This document shows positions 28,092 to 35,711 of a DNA stretch of 64,000 bases, piece after piece. The stretch is from Rhodospirillaceae bacterium (GTDB lineage Bacteria > Pseudomonadota > Alphaproteobacteria > GCA-2731375), in the NCBI GenBank assembly GCA_018660265.1, contig JABJKS010000089.1, positions 1 to 64,000 on the forward strand, given 5' to 3'. Below the pieces are notes generated by a model that did not search any database, had not been told where the DNA came from, and saw only the letters and a program-made list of their open reading frames with translations. Position numbers and translations under genes: made by a program. The first letter of the stretch is position 1, and each line of letters opens with the position of its first letter.

Positions 28092-28601
28092 ATGCCCCGT
28101 TCAGTACCCACAGAAGATACCGCCCCGCGCGGTGAACCTGGCGATTATGAGGAAATCGCCGTTCCCAATAAGCTACTGACGAAAATCGGCCCGGGTCATG
28201 GCGCTAATCAGGCCGCAATTGATCGCGCCGATCAAATTGTCGAGCGCATGAAAGGCGTCTATGAAGCCCGTCTGCAGACAGAGTTGGAAAACCTGTTGGC
28301 GGAGTATGAGGAGATGCGTGCGTCGAAAAATTTCAACCTGGACGACCTCCACGACAAGGTGCATGAAATTCGCGGCGAAGCGGGAACCTTCGGTTACGAC
28401 CTGGTTTCCGATATTGGCAAACTATTGTGTGAAATGCTCGCCCCTATTGGCGAGGTAAGGCCAAATGATGACCGGGCCATTCACACCCATATCAAGGCAA
28501 TGCACACCGTGGTGGCGCAAAAGGTTACTGGTGCGGGCCCGGAAGTTGCCAAACAGATCGTGCGCGGGCTGACAACGATTGTGGATCAATCGAAAGCATA
28601 G
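28092..28601 (+). CDS. Hpt domain protein, partner of the upstream response regulator
   Basis: 169 residues, mainly helical. LHDKVHEIRGEAGTFGYDLVSDIGKLLC carries the Hpt pattern H-x-x-(K/R)-G-x-x-x-x-x-G, with His91 the probable phosphorylated residue. The N-terminal 50 residues are variable and charged. It contains no kinase domain, so it must take phosphate from a hybrid kinase and pass it to a receiver. The hybrid kinase 23 kb away already has its own Hpt domain, so the donor is likely elsewhere. Confidence 0.75.
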   Translation: MPRSVPTEDTAPRGEPGDYEEIAVPNKLLTKIGPGHGANQAAIDRADQIVERMKGVYEARLQTELENLLAEYEEMRASKNFNLDDLHDKVHEIRGEAGTFGYDLVSDIGKLLCEMLAPIGEVRPNDDRAIHTHIKAMHTVVAQKVTGAGPEVAKQIVRGLTTIVDQSKA

Positions 28602-28607
28602 CGCCCA

Positions 28608-28662
28608 TTTGACGTTGTGTCTTTCGGGCCCTATGACGGGGTTATGGACACAGACAGTCAAA
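28608..28662 (+). terminator. Long imperfect stem-loop between the Hpt and chaC genes
   Basis: TTTGAC plus TGTGTC (28608-28621) pair with GACACA plus GTCAAA (28647-28662) around an asymmetric internal loop. It begins 6 bp after the Hpt gene stop and may end that transcript. Confidence 0.4.
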
Positions 28663-28672
28663 CGTCTCCTGC

Positions 28673-29410
28673 ATGACGGAAAAATCGGACAAGGTTGGTG
28701 AAAGCCGACAAATGGTTGATGACGGCCTGCGCCGGGATGAATTGACGGAAGACCGCATTGGCGAGTTGATCCGGGAATACGGCGACACAGGCGTGATCCG
28801 CATCTATACAGAGGCGGAACGGGACACGATCCGCCACAAGGTTCTGTCAGATCACCCCGAAAACCAGGACCTTTGGGTCTTCGCCTATGGTTCGTTGATG
28901 TGGAACCCGGCCTTTCACTACAGCGAAACCAGATCAGCGCGCATATTTGGCCATCACCGCCGATTTTGCTTATGGACCCCAATTGGGCGCGGCACGCCGG
29001 AGCGTCCGGGATTAACCCTTGGCTTGCAACAGGGCGGGTCCTGCCACGGCCTGATCCTGCGCATACCGCATGACCAGATCGAGGCGGAGACGCGCATTGT
29101 CTGGCGTCGGGAAATGCTGGCGGGAGGCTATCGGCCGGTCTGGATACAGGCACGCTGCGCCGGCGCGACCGGTGACGCGGCCACTGGCGAAACTGTTCGG
29201 GCCATTACCTTTGTTGCCAATACGGACCATCATCGATTTGGCGGCGGCATCTCAATAGCCGAGGCTGTGGAGGCCATTGCGACGGCAGAGGGAAGGCTGG
29301 GACGTTGCCGGGACTATTTACACAATTTGGTTTTGCATCTTGATGAATTGGGTATTGCTGACGGCCAGATGCATCGCCTGTATAAGTTGGTTGAGGGTCA
29401 TTCGCCGTAA
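28673..29410 (+). CDS. chaC: Glutathione-specific gamma-glutamylcyclotransferase (ChaC family)
   Basis: 245 residues. The gamma-glutamylcyclotransferase fold is shown by the glycine loop VFAYGSLMWNPAF, GHHRRFCLWTPIGRGTPERPGLTLGLQQGG and the conserved acidic residue in IVWRREML. ChaC proteins cleave glutathione to 5-oxoproline and Cys-Gly. The N-terminal 60 residues are variable and charged, somewhat longer than in E. coli ChaC, so a start further in is possible. It is convergent with the next gene, with only 6 bp between. Confidence 0.87.
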   Translation: MTEKSDKVGESRQMVDDGLRRDELTEDRIGELIREYGDTGVIRIYTEAERDTIRHKVLSDHPENQDLWVFAYGSLMWNPAFHYSETRSARIFGHHRRFCLWTPIGRGTPERPGLTLGLQQGGSCHGLILRIPHDQIEAETRIVWRREMLAGGYRPVWIQARCAGATGDAATGETVRAITFVANTDHHRFGGGISIAEAVEAIATAEGRLGRCRDYLHNLVLHLDELGIADGQMHRLYKLVEGHSP

Positions 29411-29416
29411 CAGACC

Positions 29417-30019
29417 CTATCGCAGACTTGCCACCTCCGCTTCCAACTCTGCAATGCGGGCTTGCAGGGGACTGACCAGGGCCACTATTTGATCGTCGGT
29501 GTAGCGTTGCGCAATGTGTTTGGAGCAGTTGATATCCCAGGCTTCCACGTTGATCACCATTGCCGCCTCGACCTCCGCCTTGTAATCGGGATCACTTAGC
29601 TGTTGGTTCAATGCCGGATCATCATCAATGACCTGGGCCCGGCCCCAGATCTTGATCCGGCGACGGTTTGGATAATCGATCAGGAACAGGGAAACTTTAT
29701 CGTTCTCCGACAAATTCCCTACTGAGATATATTGCCGGTTGCCGGTGAAATCAGCAAAGGCCAGGGTTGTGTCATCCAGGACACGAAGAAAACCAATCGG
29801 TCCGCCGCGATGTTGCAGACTGGGCTGCCCGTCGGCGTTGGCTGTTGCCATATAGAAAGAATCTCTTTCAGCAATAAAGGCCACCAAATCCGGGCTAATT
29901 GTCGTGCGCCAACCGCCCTTTGCCTCCATCTTGGCATAGCCGTCGCGGGAGCCCTTATTGACCTGTATCGCCTTGACCGTCGGGCTAAAAGCCACGTCTG
30001 AACTGTAATGTTCGCTCAT
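29417..30019 (-). CDS. Pyridoxamine 5'-phosphate oxidase-family flavoprotein
   Basis: 200 residues with a PNPOx-like split beta-barrel: DSFYMATANADGQPSLQHRGGPIGFLRVLDDTTLAFADFTGNRQYISVGNL, then VSLFLIDYPNRRRIKIWGRAQVID. This is the pattern of the general family that binds FMN or F420 and reduces or binds small substrates, and not the biosynthetic PdxH. A C-terminal coiled helix (LQARIAELEAEVASLR) follows. The function is not known more exactly. It lies 15 bp downstream of the bicupin gene. Confidence 0.82.
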   Translation of the reverse strand: MSEHYSSDVAFSPTVKAIQVNKGSRDGYAKMEAKGGWRTTISPDLVAFIAERDSFYMATANADGQPSLQHRGGPIGFLRVLDDTTLAFADFTGNRQYISVGNLSENDKVSLFLIDYPNRRRIKIWGRAQVIDDDPALNQQLSDPDYKAEVEAAMVINVEAWDINCSKHIAQRYTDDQIVALVSPLQARIAELEAEVASLR

Positions 30020-30034
30020 CCCTAAACCCCCGAT

Positions 30035-30697
30035 TTATCGCCCTGTTAGATGTCCGGCCTTAAAAAAAAGCGTGCAGCCGTCCGTGCTAAAGGGCGTGTG
30101 ACTGCTGCCTGTCGGCATACGCAACCAAGTACCGGCGGGATAACGACCATGTTCATCCTCCAAGGCACCATCCAGGATCAGGATTTCTTCCCCGCCCGGA
30201 TGCTCATCCAGCGGATAACCGTGGCCCGCTTGCCAGCGCACCATGCCGACCCGTTCCGCGCCGAATTCATGCAGGGGCAACACGGACATGCCCGCCACCG
30301 GGCCTGGCTGCCAATTACCGTCCGGGGAGGTATCAATGCGCACCAATTCCTGGTCCGCTTCAGCCATTTGGCACAGCTTGACGAAGATCGTACAGCCGTC
30401 CTTGGTAAATGGTGTATGGCTGGTACCGATAGGATTGCGCACATACATGCCGGCCCCAAAATCACCGGTGTCGTCGGAAAATGTCCCTTCCAGAACCAAA
30501 AACTCCTCACCGCCCGTATGAGTATGAGGCGGGAAATAGCTGTCCGGGGCGAAGCGAACAATGGTCGTCGCCCTGCCTTCCTCCGCCGCCTCCCGGTCCA
30601 GCATGCGCCGTTGAACGCCGTTGGCGCGGGTTTCGACCCATTCCTGGGCCTCGGTATCAATCAGCACCCTCTGCTGAAAGTCCATATTGATCCGCAT
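30035..30697 (-). CDS. Bicupin, ChrR-like cupin protein
   Basis: 220 residues from MRINMDFQQRV, because GGGAGGGG stands right before this ATG. There are two cupin domains in tandem: PPHTHTGGEEFLVLEGTFSD...SHTPFTKDGCTIFVKL and LDEHPGGEEILILDGALED...SHTPFSTDGCTLFFKA, each with His/Glu metal ligands. The similarity is to the cupin half of ChrR anti-sigma factors, without the zinc-binding anti-sigma domain. It could be a metal-dependent dioxygenase or isomerase of small substrates, or a sensor. It is probably co-transcribed with the PNPOx-like gene. Confidence 0.78.
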   Translation of the reverse strand: MRINMDFQQRVLIDTEAQEWVETRANGVQRRMLDREAAEEGRATTIVRFAPDSYFPPHTHTGGEEFLVLEGTFSDDTGDFGAGMYVRNPIGTSHTPFTKDGCTIFVKLCQMAEADQELVRIDTSPDGNWQPGPVAGMSVLPLHEFGAERVGMVRWQAGHGYPLDEHPGGEEILILDGALEDEHGRYPAGTWLRMPTGSSHTPFSTDGCTLFFKAGHLTGR

Positions 30698-30775
30698 GTC
30701 CCCTCCCCCGACTTCAGGAAAATCTGTCAAATATAGATAGGCGATCAAATCGCCCCATCAAGACCTCATCAAGGC

Positions 30776-32437
30776 CTAGCCAATATTAGGCAATTTATAA
30801 TCCACGAACTGTTCCCGCAGGATTAGCTTATGCACTTTACCAGTGCCTGTGTGGGGCAGTTCATCAACAAAAACCACATCGTCAGGCAGCCACCAGGTGG
30901 CTATCTTATCGCCCAGCCAGGCCAGAATTTCAGCGCCGGTTACCGTTGCACCTTCCCGCAGGACGGCAATCAGGATGGGACGTTCCTGCCACTTGGGATG
31001 CTCGGCCGCGATCACCGCCGCCTCGAATATATCCGGGTGCCCCATGGCCGCATTCTCCACCTCGACCGAGGAAATCCATTCACCACCCGATTTGATGACA
31101 TCCTTGGACCGGTCCGCCAATTCCACATAGCCGCCCGGATGCATCGCCGCGATGTCGCCGGTATGCAGCCAACCGTCCTTGACTCCCGTGGCACCCCCCA
31201 TCGCCGCAGGCGCACCGCCGCCATCCTTGAGATAGCCTGACGCGACCCGGTTGCCGCGCACCAGCAAATGGCCCGTGCTTTCACCATCCCAGGGCAGGAT
31301 ATTACCGTCGTCATCAACAATTTTGTATTGCGAGCCAAAGGCCACGCGCCCACCACGCATTTTGATATCAATCCGTGCATCACCGGACAGCTTGTCGAGC
31401 CCTTGTCTCAAGCCGGCCTGACCGGCGGTCAACGCCTCCGTCATGCCCCAAACCTGCGCGGTATCAATGCCATAGGTCAGCTCCATCGCCTCGACCAGGC
31501 TACGGGGTGGTTTGGAGCCGCTCATCAAGGCCGCCCGCAGGGTGGAAAAGCGCAGATCGTTCTGCTGTATATAGTCAATCAACAATAACCAGATTGTCGG
31601 CACCCCGGCAGCCACGGTGGCACCTTCACTTTCGATCAGTTCATACAGCTTGTCCGCATCGAAATTGCGCCCCGGCAGGACCAGGCGGCTGCCCGTCATG
31701 GGCGCCACATAGGGCATCATCCAGCCATTGCCATGAAACAAGGGCGCAAAAGGCAAATAGCATTCCGTAGCACCATTGACGTGACCACCGATAAATTCCT
31801 GATTGCAAAAAGTCAAAGCATGCAGCACCGCCGCGCGATGACTATAGACCACGCCTTTCGGGTTTCCCGTGGTGCCGGAGGTATAGCAGATGGTGGATGC
31901 TTCCCGCTCATCAAACAGTGGCCATTCATATGCACCGTCTTCAGCAGCCAGCAAACCTTCGTAATCCAGCAGGCTGGGCAGTGTGGTATTGCCGGGCCGG
32001 GCGGCGGGGTCATCCATCCAGATATAGCCCTGAACCGTCGTCAGTTCCGGGGCGAGCTGTTCTGCCAACGCAAGTGTGCCACGATCCACGCAAAGCCAAC
32101 GATCCTCGGCGTGATTGATGATATAGACCAGCTGTTCGGGAAACAGGCGTGGGTTGATGGTATGCAGGGCCGCACCCATGCCCGATATGCCGTAAAAACA
32201 TTCCAAATAGCGGGAGGTATTCCAGGCCAGTGCGCCAACCACATCGCCCTGGCGGACCCCCAAACGCTCCACCGCCTGGGCCAGGCGTTTTGATCTGCCG
32301 TGGACGTCGGCATAGGTATAGCGATGGATTTGGTCGTCCAATTCCCGTGACGCCACGACGACGTCGCCGTGACATTGCGCGGCATAGTCAATAATGCTGC
32401 TGACCAGCAGCGGGATATCCATCATCAAGCCACGCAT
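30776..32437 (-). CDS. AMP-binding acyl-CoA ligase (long/medium-chain fatty acid type)
   Basis: 553 residues. ANL superfamily: P-loop YTSGTTGNPKGVVYSH, VWGMTEALT, the adenylate-binding HTGDIAAMHPGGYVELADRSKDVIKSGGEWIS segment and the C-terminal catalytic Lys in GTGKVHKL. The last two motifs are those of fatty-acid-CoA ligases of the medium-chain (AlkK-like) type. It activates a carboxylic acid to acyl-CoA via an acyl adenylate. GGGAGGA before the ATG supports this start. It follows another acyl-CoA ligase gene by 23 bp, and both are probably in one operon. Confidence 0.9.
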   Translation of the reverse strand: MRGLMMDIPLLVSSIIDYAAQCHGDVVVASRELDDQIHRYTYADVHGRSKRLAQAVERLGVRQGDVVGALAWNTSRYLECFYGISGMGAALHTINPRLFPEQLVYIINHAEDRWLCVDRGTLALAEQLAPELTTVQGYIWMDDPAARPGNTTLPSLLDYEGLLAAEDGAYEWPLFDEREASTICYTSGTTGNPKGVVYSHRAAVLHALTFCNQEFIGGHVNGATECYLPFAPLFHGNGWMMPYVAPMTGSRLVLPGRNFDADKLYELIESEGATVAAGVPTIWLLLIDYIQQNDLRFSTLRAALMSGSKPPRSLVEAMELTYGIDTAQVWGMTEALTAGQAGLRQGLDKLSGDARIDIKMRGGRVAFGSQYKIVDDDGNILPWDGESTGHLLVRGNRVASGYLKDGGGAPAAMGGATGVKDGWLHTGDIAAMHPGGYVELADRSKDVIKSGGEWISSVEVENAAMGHPDIFEAAVIAAEHPKWQERPILIAVLREGATVTGAEILAWLGDKIATWWLPDDVVFVDELPHTGTGKVHKLILREQFVDYKLPNIG

Positions 32438-32460
32438 GGCATCCTCCCAAAATATTCAGC

Positions 32461-34059
32461 TTAGGTTACGGCGTTGACCCGCTCTTCGGCCATGCGGCGC
32501 AACGCCGCGCGCTGGATCTTGGTGCCGTTGGCACTTTGTGTGGTTGGGAATTCGTCCAGGGGGAAAATTCGTACCGGTGCCTTAAAGCGTGCCAGGTTTT
32601 CCAGACAATGCTGCCGCAGGATATCTTCATGGAAATCCGCGCCGTCATGCAAAATGACAAACCCGACGGCCCGAACACTGCCATCGGCCGTCGTGACGCC
32701 CACGACCTGACTATCGGCAACGCTGTCATGGTCGATCAATTGGTTCTCAATCTCCGCCGGGCTGGTCAGAAAACCTCCCAGACGCAGGACATCGCCCATC
32801 CGCTGTAGGTAGAGGAAACGGCCATCCGCGGTCATTTCAGCTAAATCGCCCGTACGCAGATAGCCATCGTCGGTAAATTCCTCCGCCGTGGCCTCCGGGT
32901 TCAGATAATATTCCTTCATCAATGAAGGTCCTGATATTTCCAGTTCTCCCGCCTCACCCGGGCCCAGCAATTCGCCGCTGTCGGGATCCCGTACACGAAC
33001 CTTCGAGGCAGGCGCGATCGGCTTGCCGCCGCCGACAATCCGTTCCAGCAACGGCAGATCCATGGGTTGCAGGGCATACAAGGCCTGAACCTCGCTCATA
33101 CCATACAGACCGACCATGCGAATGCCCCGCGCCTCGGCCCGGGCGGCCAGTTCCGCGTAGTTGGTGGCAAAGGCAGCAGAGCCCACAAAACGGACATTGG
33201 GCAGGGGTTTGTCCAGGGGGCTGTTATCCAGGATGGATTGGATCATATCGTCCGTCGCATTGAAATTGACGACGTTGTGACGGGCGGCAAGTTCAACAGT
33301 CGCGATGGGATCGAATGAAGCGGTCAGCACCGTCGGCTGGCCCGATGCCAGGCCCGCCATAATTTGCGAGAAACCAAAGACACCGCACAACGGCATCATC
33401 TGCAACAAAGCACCTTGCGATGTGCTGTAACCAAAGCCGTCGGCGACCAGGCGGGCGTGGCGGGAAATACTGCCCTGTGAATGCAAAACGAACTTCGGTG
33501 CCTTGGTCGTACCCGACGTCGTGAAAATTTTGCAACCTGCATCCGGGTCCCCATGGTCATCGTCATAAGGGGGGCATTGGATCAGATCGTTGTAGTGCAA
33601 GCGCCGACAATGGGCGACGGCGGTTGGAATTTCATCCACCTTTTGCCCCTCGTCATAGAGGATGATGGTTTTCAGACAGGCCAGGGCCTCAGGCTCGGCC
33701 TCCGCCAACAGAGCCAGAAAATCGATCTCGCGAAATCCAGGCCACATAACCATGATCTCCGCGCCCACCCGGGAAACGATGTCAGAGACCTCGGTCGAGC
33801 GGAAACGGGTGTTGACGGCAACCGCAATGGCACCCAACCGGCAGCAACCCAGGCACAAGGCCACATAGGCGGGACAATTTGGCAGCCACAACGCGACCCT
33901 GTCGCCAGGTCCGACGCCTAGGTCCGCCAGAACTGTCGCGGCCCGACGGCTCATGTCATCCAGCTCTGCATAGGTGATGGGTTCGTCATGGTAAATGATT
34001 GCCGTATCGTTGCCATGGCCGGCAACCATCTCAGCCATCAAAGCGGTAACGGTATCCAT
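32461..34059 (-). CDS. AMP-binding acyl-CoA ligase with altered P-loop
   Basis: 532 residues. ANL fold with YGMSEVQALY, the LRTGDLAEMTADGRFLYLQRMGDVLRLGG segment and the C-terminal Lys region NGTKIQRAALR. The usual P-loop SGTTGxPKG reads TSGTTKAPKFVLHSQG, so a conserved Gly is replaced by Lys and another by Phe. The catalytic Lys is kept, so the enzyme is probably active. The substrate may be an aromatic or alicyclic acid, as in cyclohexanecarboxylate- or benzoate-type ligases, but this is inference. It sits directly upstream of the other ligase gene on the same strand. Confidence 0.83.
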   Translation of the reverse strand: MDTVTALMAEMVAGHGNDTAIIYHDEPITYAELDDMSRRAATVLADLGVGPGDRVALWLPNCPAYVALCLGCCRLGAIAVAVNTRFRSTEVSDIVSRVGAEIMVMWPGFREIDFLALLAEAEPEALACLKTIILYDEGQKVDEIPTAVAHCRRLHYNDLIQCPPYDDDHGDPDAGCKIFTTSGTTKAPKFVLHSQGSISRHARLVADGFGYSTSQGALLQMMPLCGVFGFSQIMAGLASGQPTVLTASFDPIATVELAARHNVVNFNATDDMIQSILDNSPLDKPLPNVRFVGSAAFATNYAELAARAEARGIRMVGLYGMSEVQALYALQPMDLPLLERIVGGGKPIAPASKVRVRDPDSGELLGPGEAGELEISGPSLMKEYYLNPEATAEEFTDDGYLRTGDLAEMTADGRFLYLQRMGDVLRLGGFLTSPAEIENQLIDHDSVADSQVVGVTTADGSVRAVGFVILHDGADFHEDILRQHCLENLARFKAPVRIFPLDEFPTTQSANGTKIQRAALRRMAEERVNAVT

Positions 34060-34093
34060 TAATACATAAACTCCGAACTAATTTTCGCCCGCA

Positions 34094-34438
34094 TCAGATT
34101 TCACCCCTAACCTTACGCATCAGAGTTTTCAGGTCCATGGGCACGATCGTTGTTTCGCTGATCCGTTGATTGATCTCATCGCTGGTCAAACGCCAGCTAT
34201 CATCCTCGATCTCAGCGATGAAAATCTGCACGAATTTGCGATAGTTGCCCAGCGCCGTCTGCGGGTCCGCGTGGTCTGCCAATATGGCCAGCGCCAGTTG
34301 GCTTGGCCCGCTGCCTTCATAGCCCCACTCAAATCCACTGGCATGGAAATCCCGCAAGTCCAGGCGCGCGTCCAACGGTTGGCCATCGACGCTGACCGTA
34401 ACCCGCTCACCCTCCCGTATGCCGGTGTATACTTTCAT
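34094..34438 (-). CDS. DUF6166-like small protein
   Basis: 114 residues from MKVYTGIREGERVTV; longer in-frame starts at 34450 (ATG) and 34456 (GTG) exist without a good ribosome site. The conserved centre FEWGYEGSGPSQLALAILADH matches my memory of the DUF6166 family, whose role is unknown. No signal peptide or membrane segment is present. It lies between the PhzF gene and the acyl-CoA ligases on the same strand. Confidence 0.65.
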   Translation of the reverse strand: MKVYTGIREGERVTVSVDGQPLDARLDLRDFHASGFEWGYEGSGPSQLALAILADHADPQTALGNYRKFVQIFIAEIEDDSWRLTSDEINQRISETTIVPMDLKTLMRKVRGEI

Positions 34439-34528
34439 GGGAGTGATCATAGCCACATCGTCCGGCCAGTGCGACCCCGTCCGTGCGACCCTGGCTGTGC
34501 AAGCCCGCCAACGCGATCTAGGCTGTGA

Positions 34529-35335
34529 TTATGACGGCAAATCAATTTGGCCCGACATAAAGGCGATACAGTTGCCGGTCAGGATTACTCGATCTCCCGC
34601 ATCGTTCCGCATCAGACGGCAGCCAATGTCACCGCCACGGGTTGAGATTTGTTGCGCCACCAACTCTGTCTTGCCCAGACGTTCTGCCCAATAGGGCGTC
34701 AGGGTGCAATGGGCGGAGCCGGTTACCGGGTCTTCATCAATGCCGGACATGGGTGCAAAAAAACGGGAGACGAAATCAACATCATCGCCGGGCGCGGTGG
34801 CGATCACGTTTGCGCCCAGGCCGGCGAAATTCGGGTCCAAACCAGCGACCTGAGCCTCCGTCTCAAGAACCGCCAGAACATACGGTGCGCCATGGACGCC
34901 GCGGATAGCTCGAAACTCAATTGGCATCGCCCCCAGCGCAGAAACCAATGTTGGTGGTGGTTGCACGGCCTGTTCCGCCGGCAGACTTGGGAAATCCATG
35001 GACAATTGGTCGCCATCCCGTCGAACATGCAAAGCGCCCGATTTGGTCTCGAACGACACTTGGTCCAGCTCCGGCGACAAATTGTTCAAGACGACATACC
35101 CAGTTGCCAAAGTGGCATGGCCGCACAAATCAACCTCTACCGCAGGCGTGAACCAGCGCAATTGATAGCCGCCGCCTTCGGGTACGAAGAACGCTGTTTC
35201 GGACAGGTTATTTTCCATGGCGATGGCTTGAAGGACATCATCAGGCAGCCATTCCCGCAACGGACAGACGGCGGCTGGATTACCTTTAAATGGCCCATTG
35301 GCGAATGCATCGATCTGATAAATAGGTATTTGCAC
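34529..35335 (-). CDS. PhzF family isomerase/epimerase
   Basis: 268 residues from a GTG start that reads VQIPIYQIDAFANGPF, chosen because GAGAAGGAT lies 6-8 bases upstream and homologues begin with this segment. PhzF signatures: FKGNPAAVCPL, the catalytic Glu in NNLSETAFF, VDLCGHATLATGYVV, and the C-terminal half with DEDPVTGSAHCTLTPYWAERLGK. Proteins of this family isomerise or epimerise small substrates without a cofactor; most have no known substrate. No phenazine genes are nearby. Confidence 0.87.
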   Translation of the reverse strand: MQIPIYQIDAFANGPFKGNPAAVCPLREWLPDDVLQAIAMENNLSETAFFVPEGGGYQLRWFTPAVEVDLCGHATLATGYVVLNNLSPELDQVSFETKSGALHVRRDGDQLSMDFPSLPAEQAVQPPPTLVSALGAMPIEFRAIRGVHGAPYVLAVLETEAQVAGLDPNFAGLGANVIATAPGDDVDFVSRFFAPMSGIDEDPVTGSAHCTLTPYWAERLGKTELVAQQISTRGGDIGCRLMRNDAGDRVILTGNCIAFMSGQIDLPS

Positions 35336-35395
35336 GATGATATCCTTCTCTAATAATCTTTGATTATACCCCGGTTGGTTATAACCCACGGGAAC

Positions 35396-35617
35396 CTACC
35401 GCCACCAGAATGGCTTGCTGCTTTCCCACTTGACGTCCCGGCGGCTTAAACCCAGATCGCGTAGCATGAAGTCATCCAATGTCGCCAGATCCCGGCGCTG
35501 GCGCAACCTTTCGGACCACAGGCTCAATGTTGCAAAGGCCGCCCTATAGCTAAAAAAATGTCTCAAACTATTCAGGTTGAGGCCTATTGAACCCCATGAT
35601 TTTGATATCGACATCAT
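35396..35617 (-). CDS. DUF1127 small protein
   Basis: 73 residues with the DUF1127 pattern: LWSERLRQRRDLATLDDFMLRDLGLSRRDV, ending ESSKPFWWR. Members are short, arginine-rich proteins widespread in Rhizobiales and Rhodospirillales, and some act in phosphate, stress or RNA-linked regulation. AAGGGGAAC before ATGATG supports the start. It diverges from the MocR regulator gene and shares its control region. Confidence 0.85.
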   Translation of the reverse strand: MMSISKSWGSIGLNLNSLRHFFSYRAAFATLSLWSERLRQRRDLATLDDFMLRDLGLSRRDVKWESSKPFWWR

Positions 35618-35637
35618 ATTGTTCCCCTTTTTACAAA

Positions 35638-35711
35638 TTGAACCATATTTGTGCCCATTCTATCTATATGATTGACACCATTTATGAAGTCAATTACGAT
35701 ATTGATACCAT
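35638..35711 (+). promoter_or_regulatory. Three TTGA-ACCAT direct repeats upstream of the MocR gene
   Basis: TTGAACCAT (35638-35646), TTGACACCAT (35672-35681) and TTGATACCAT (35702-35711) are same-orientation repeats 34 and 30 bp apart. MocR-family regulators such as GabR bind spaced direct repeats with an ATACCA core, so these are good operator candidates for autoregulation and control of the divergent gene. Confidence 0.5.
35672..35700 (+). promoter_or_regulatory. Candidate promoter for the MocR gene
   Basis: TTGACA (35672-35677), a 17-bp spacer and TACGAT (35695-35700) form a sigma70-like promoter. Transcription would begin within a few bases of the ATG at 35710, giving an almost leaderless mRNA, and the -35 box overlaps the second direct repeat. 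Confidence 0.4.

Noticed and set aside
30050-30736. 228-codon plus-strand frame over the bicupin gene
   Set aside because: Fully antisense to a recognisable bicupin and without family features.
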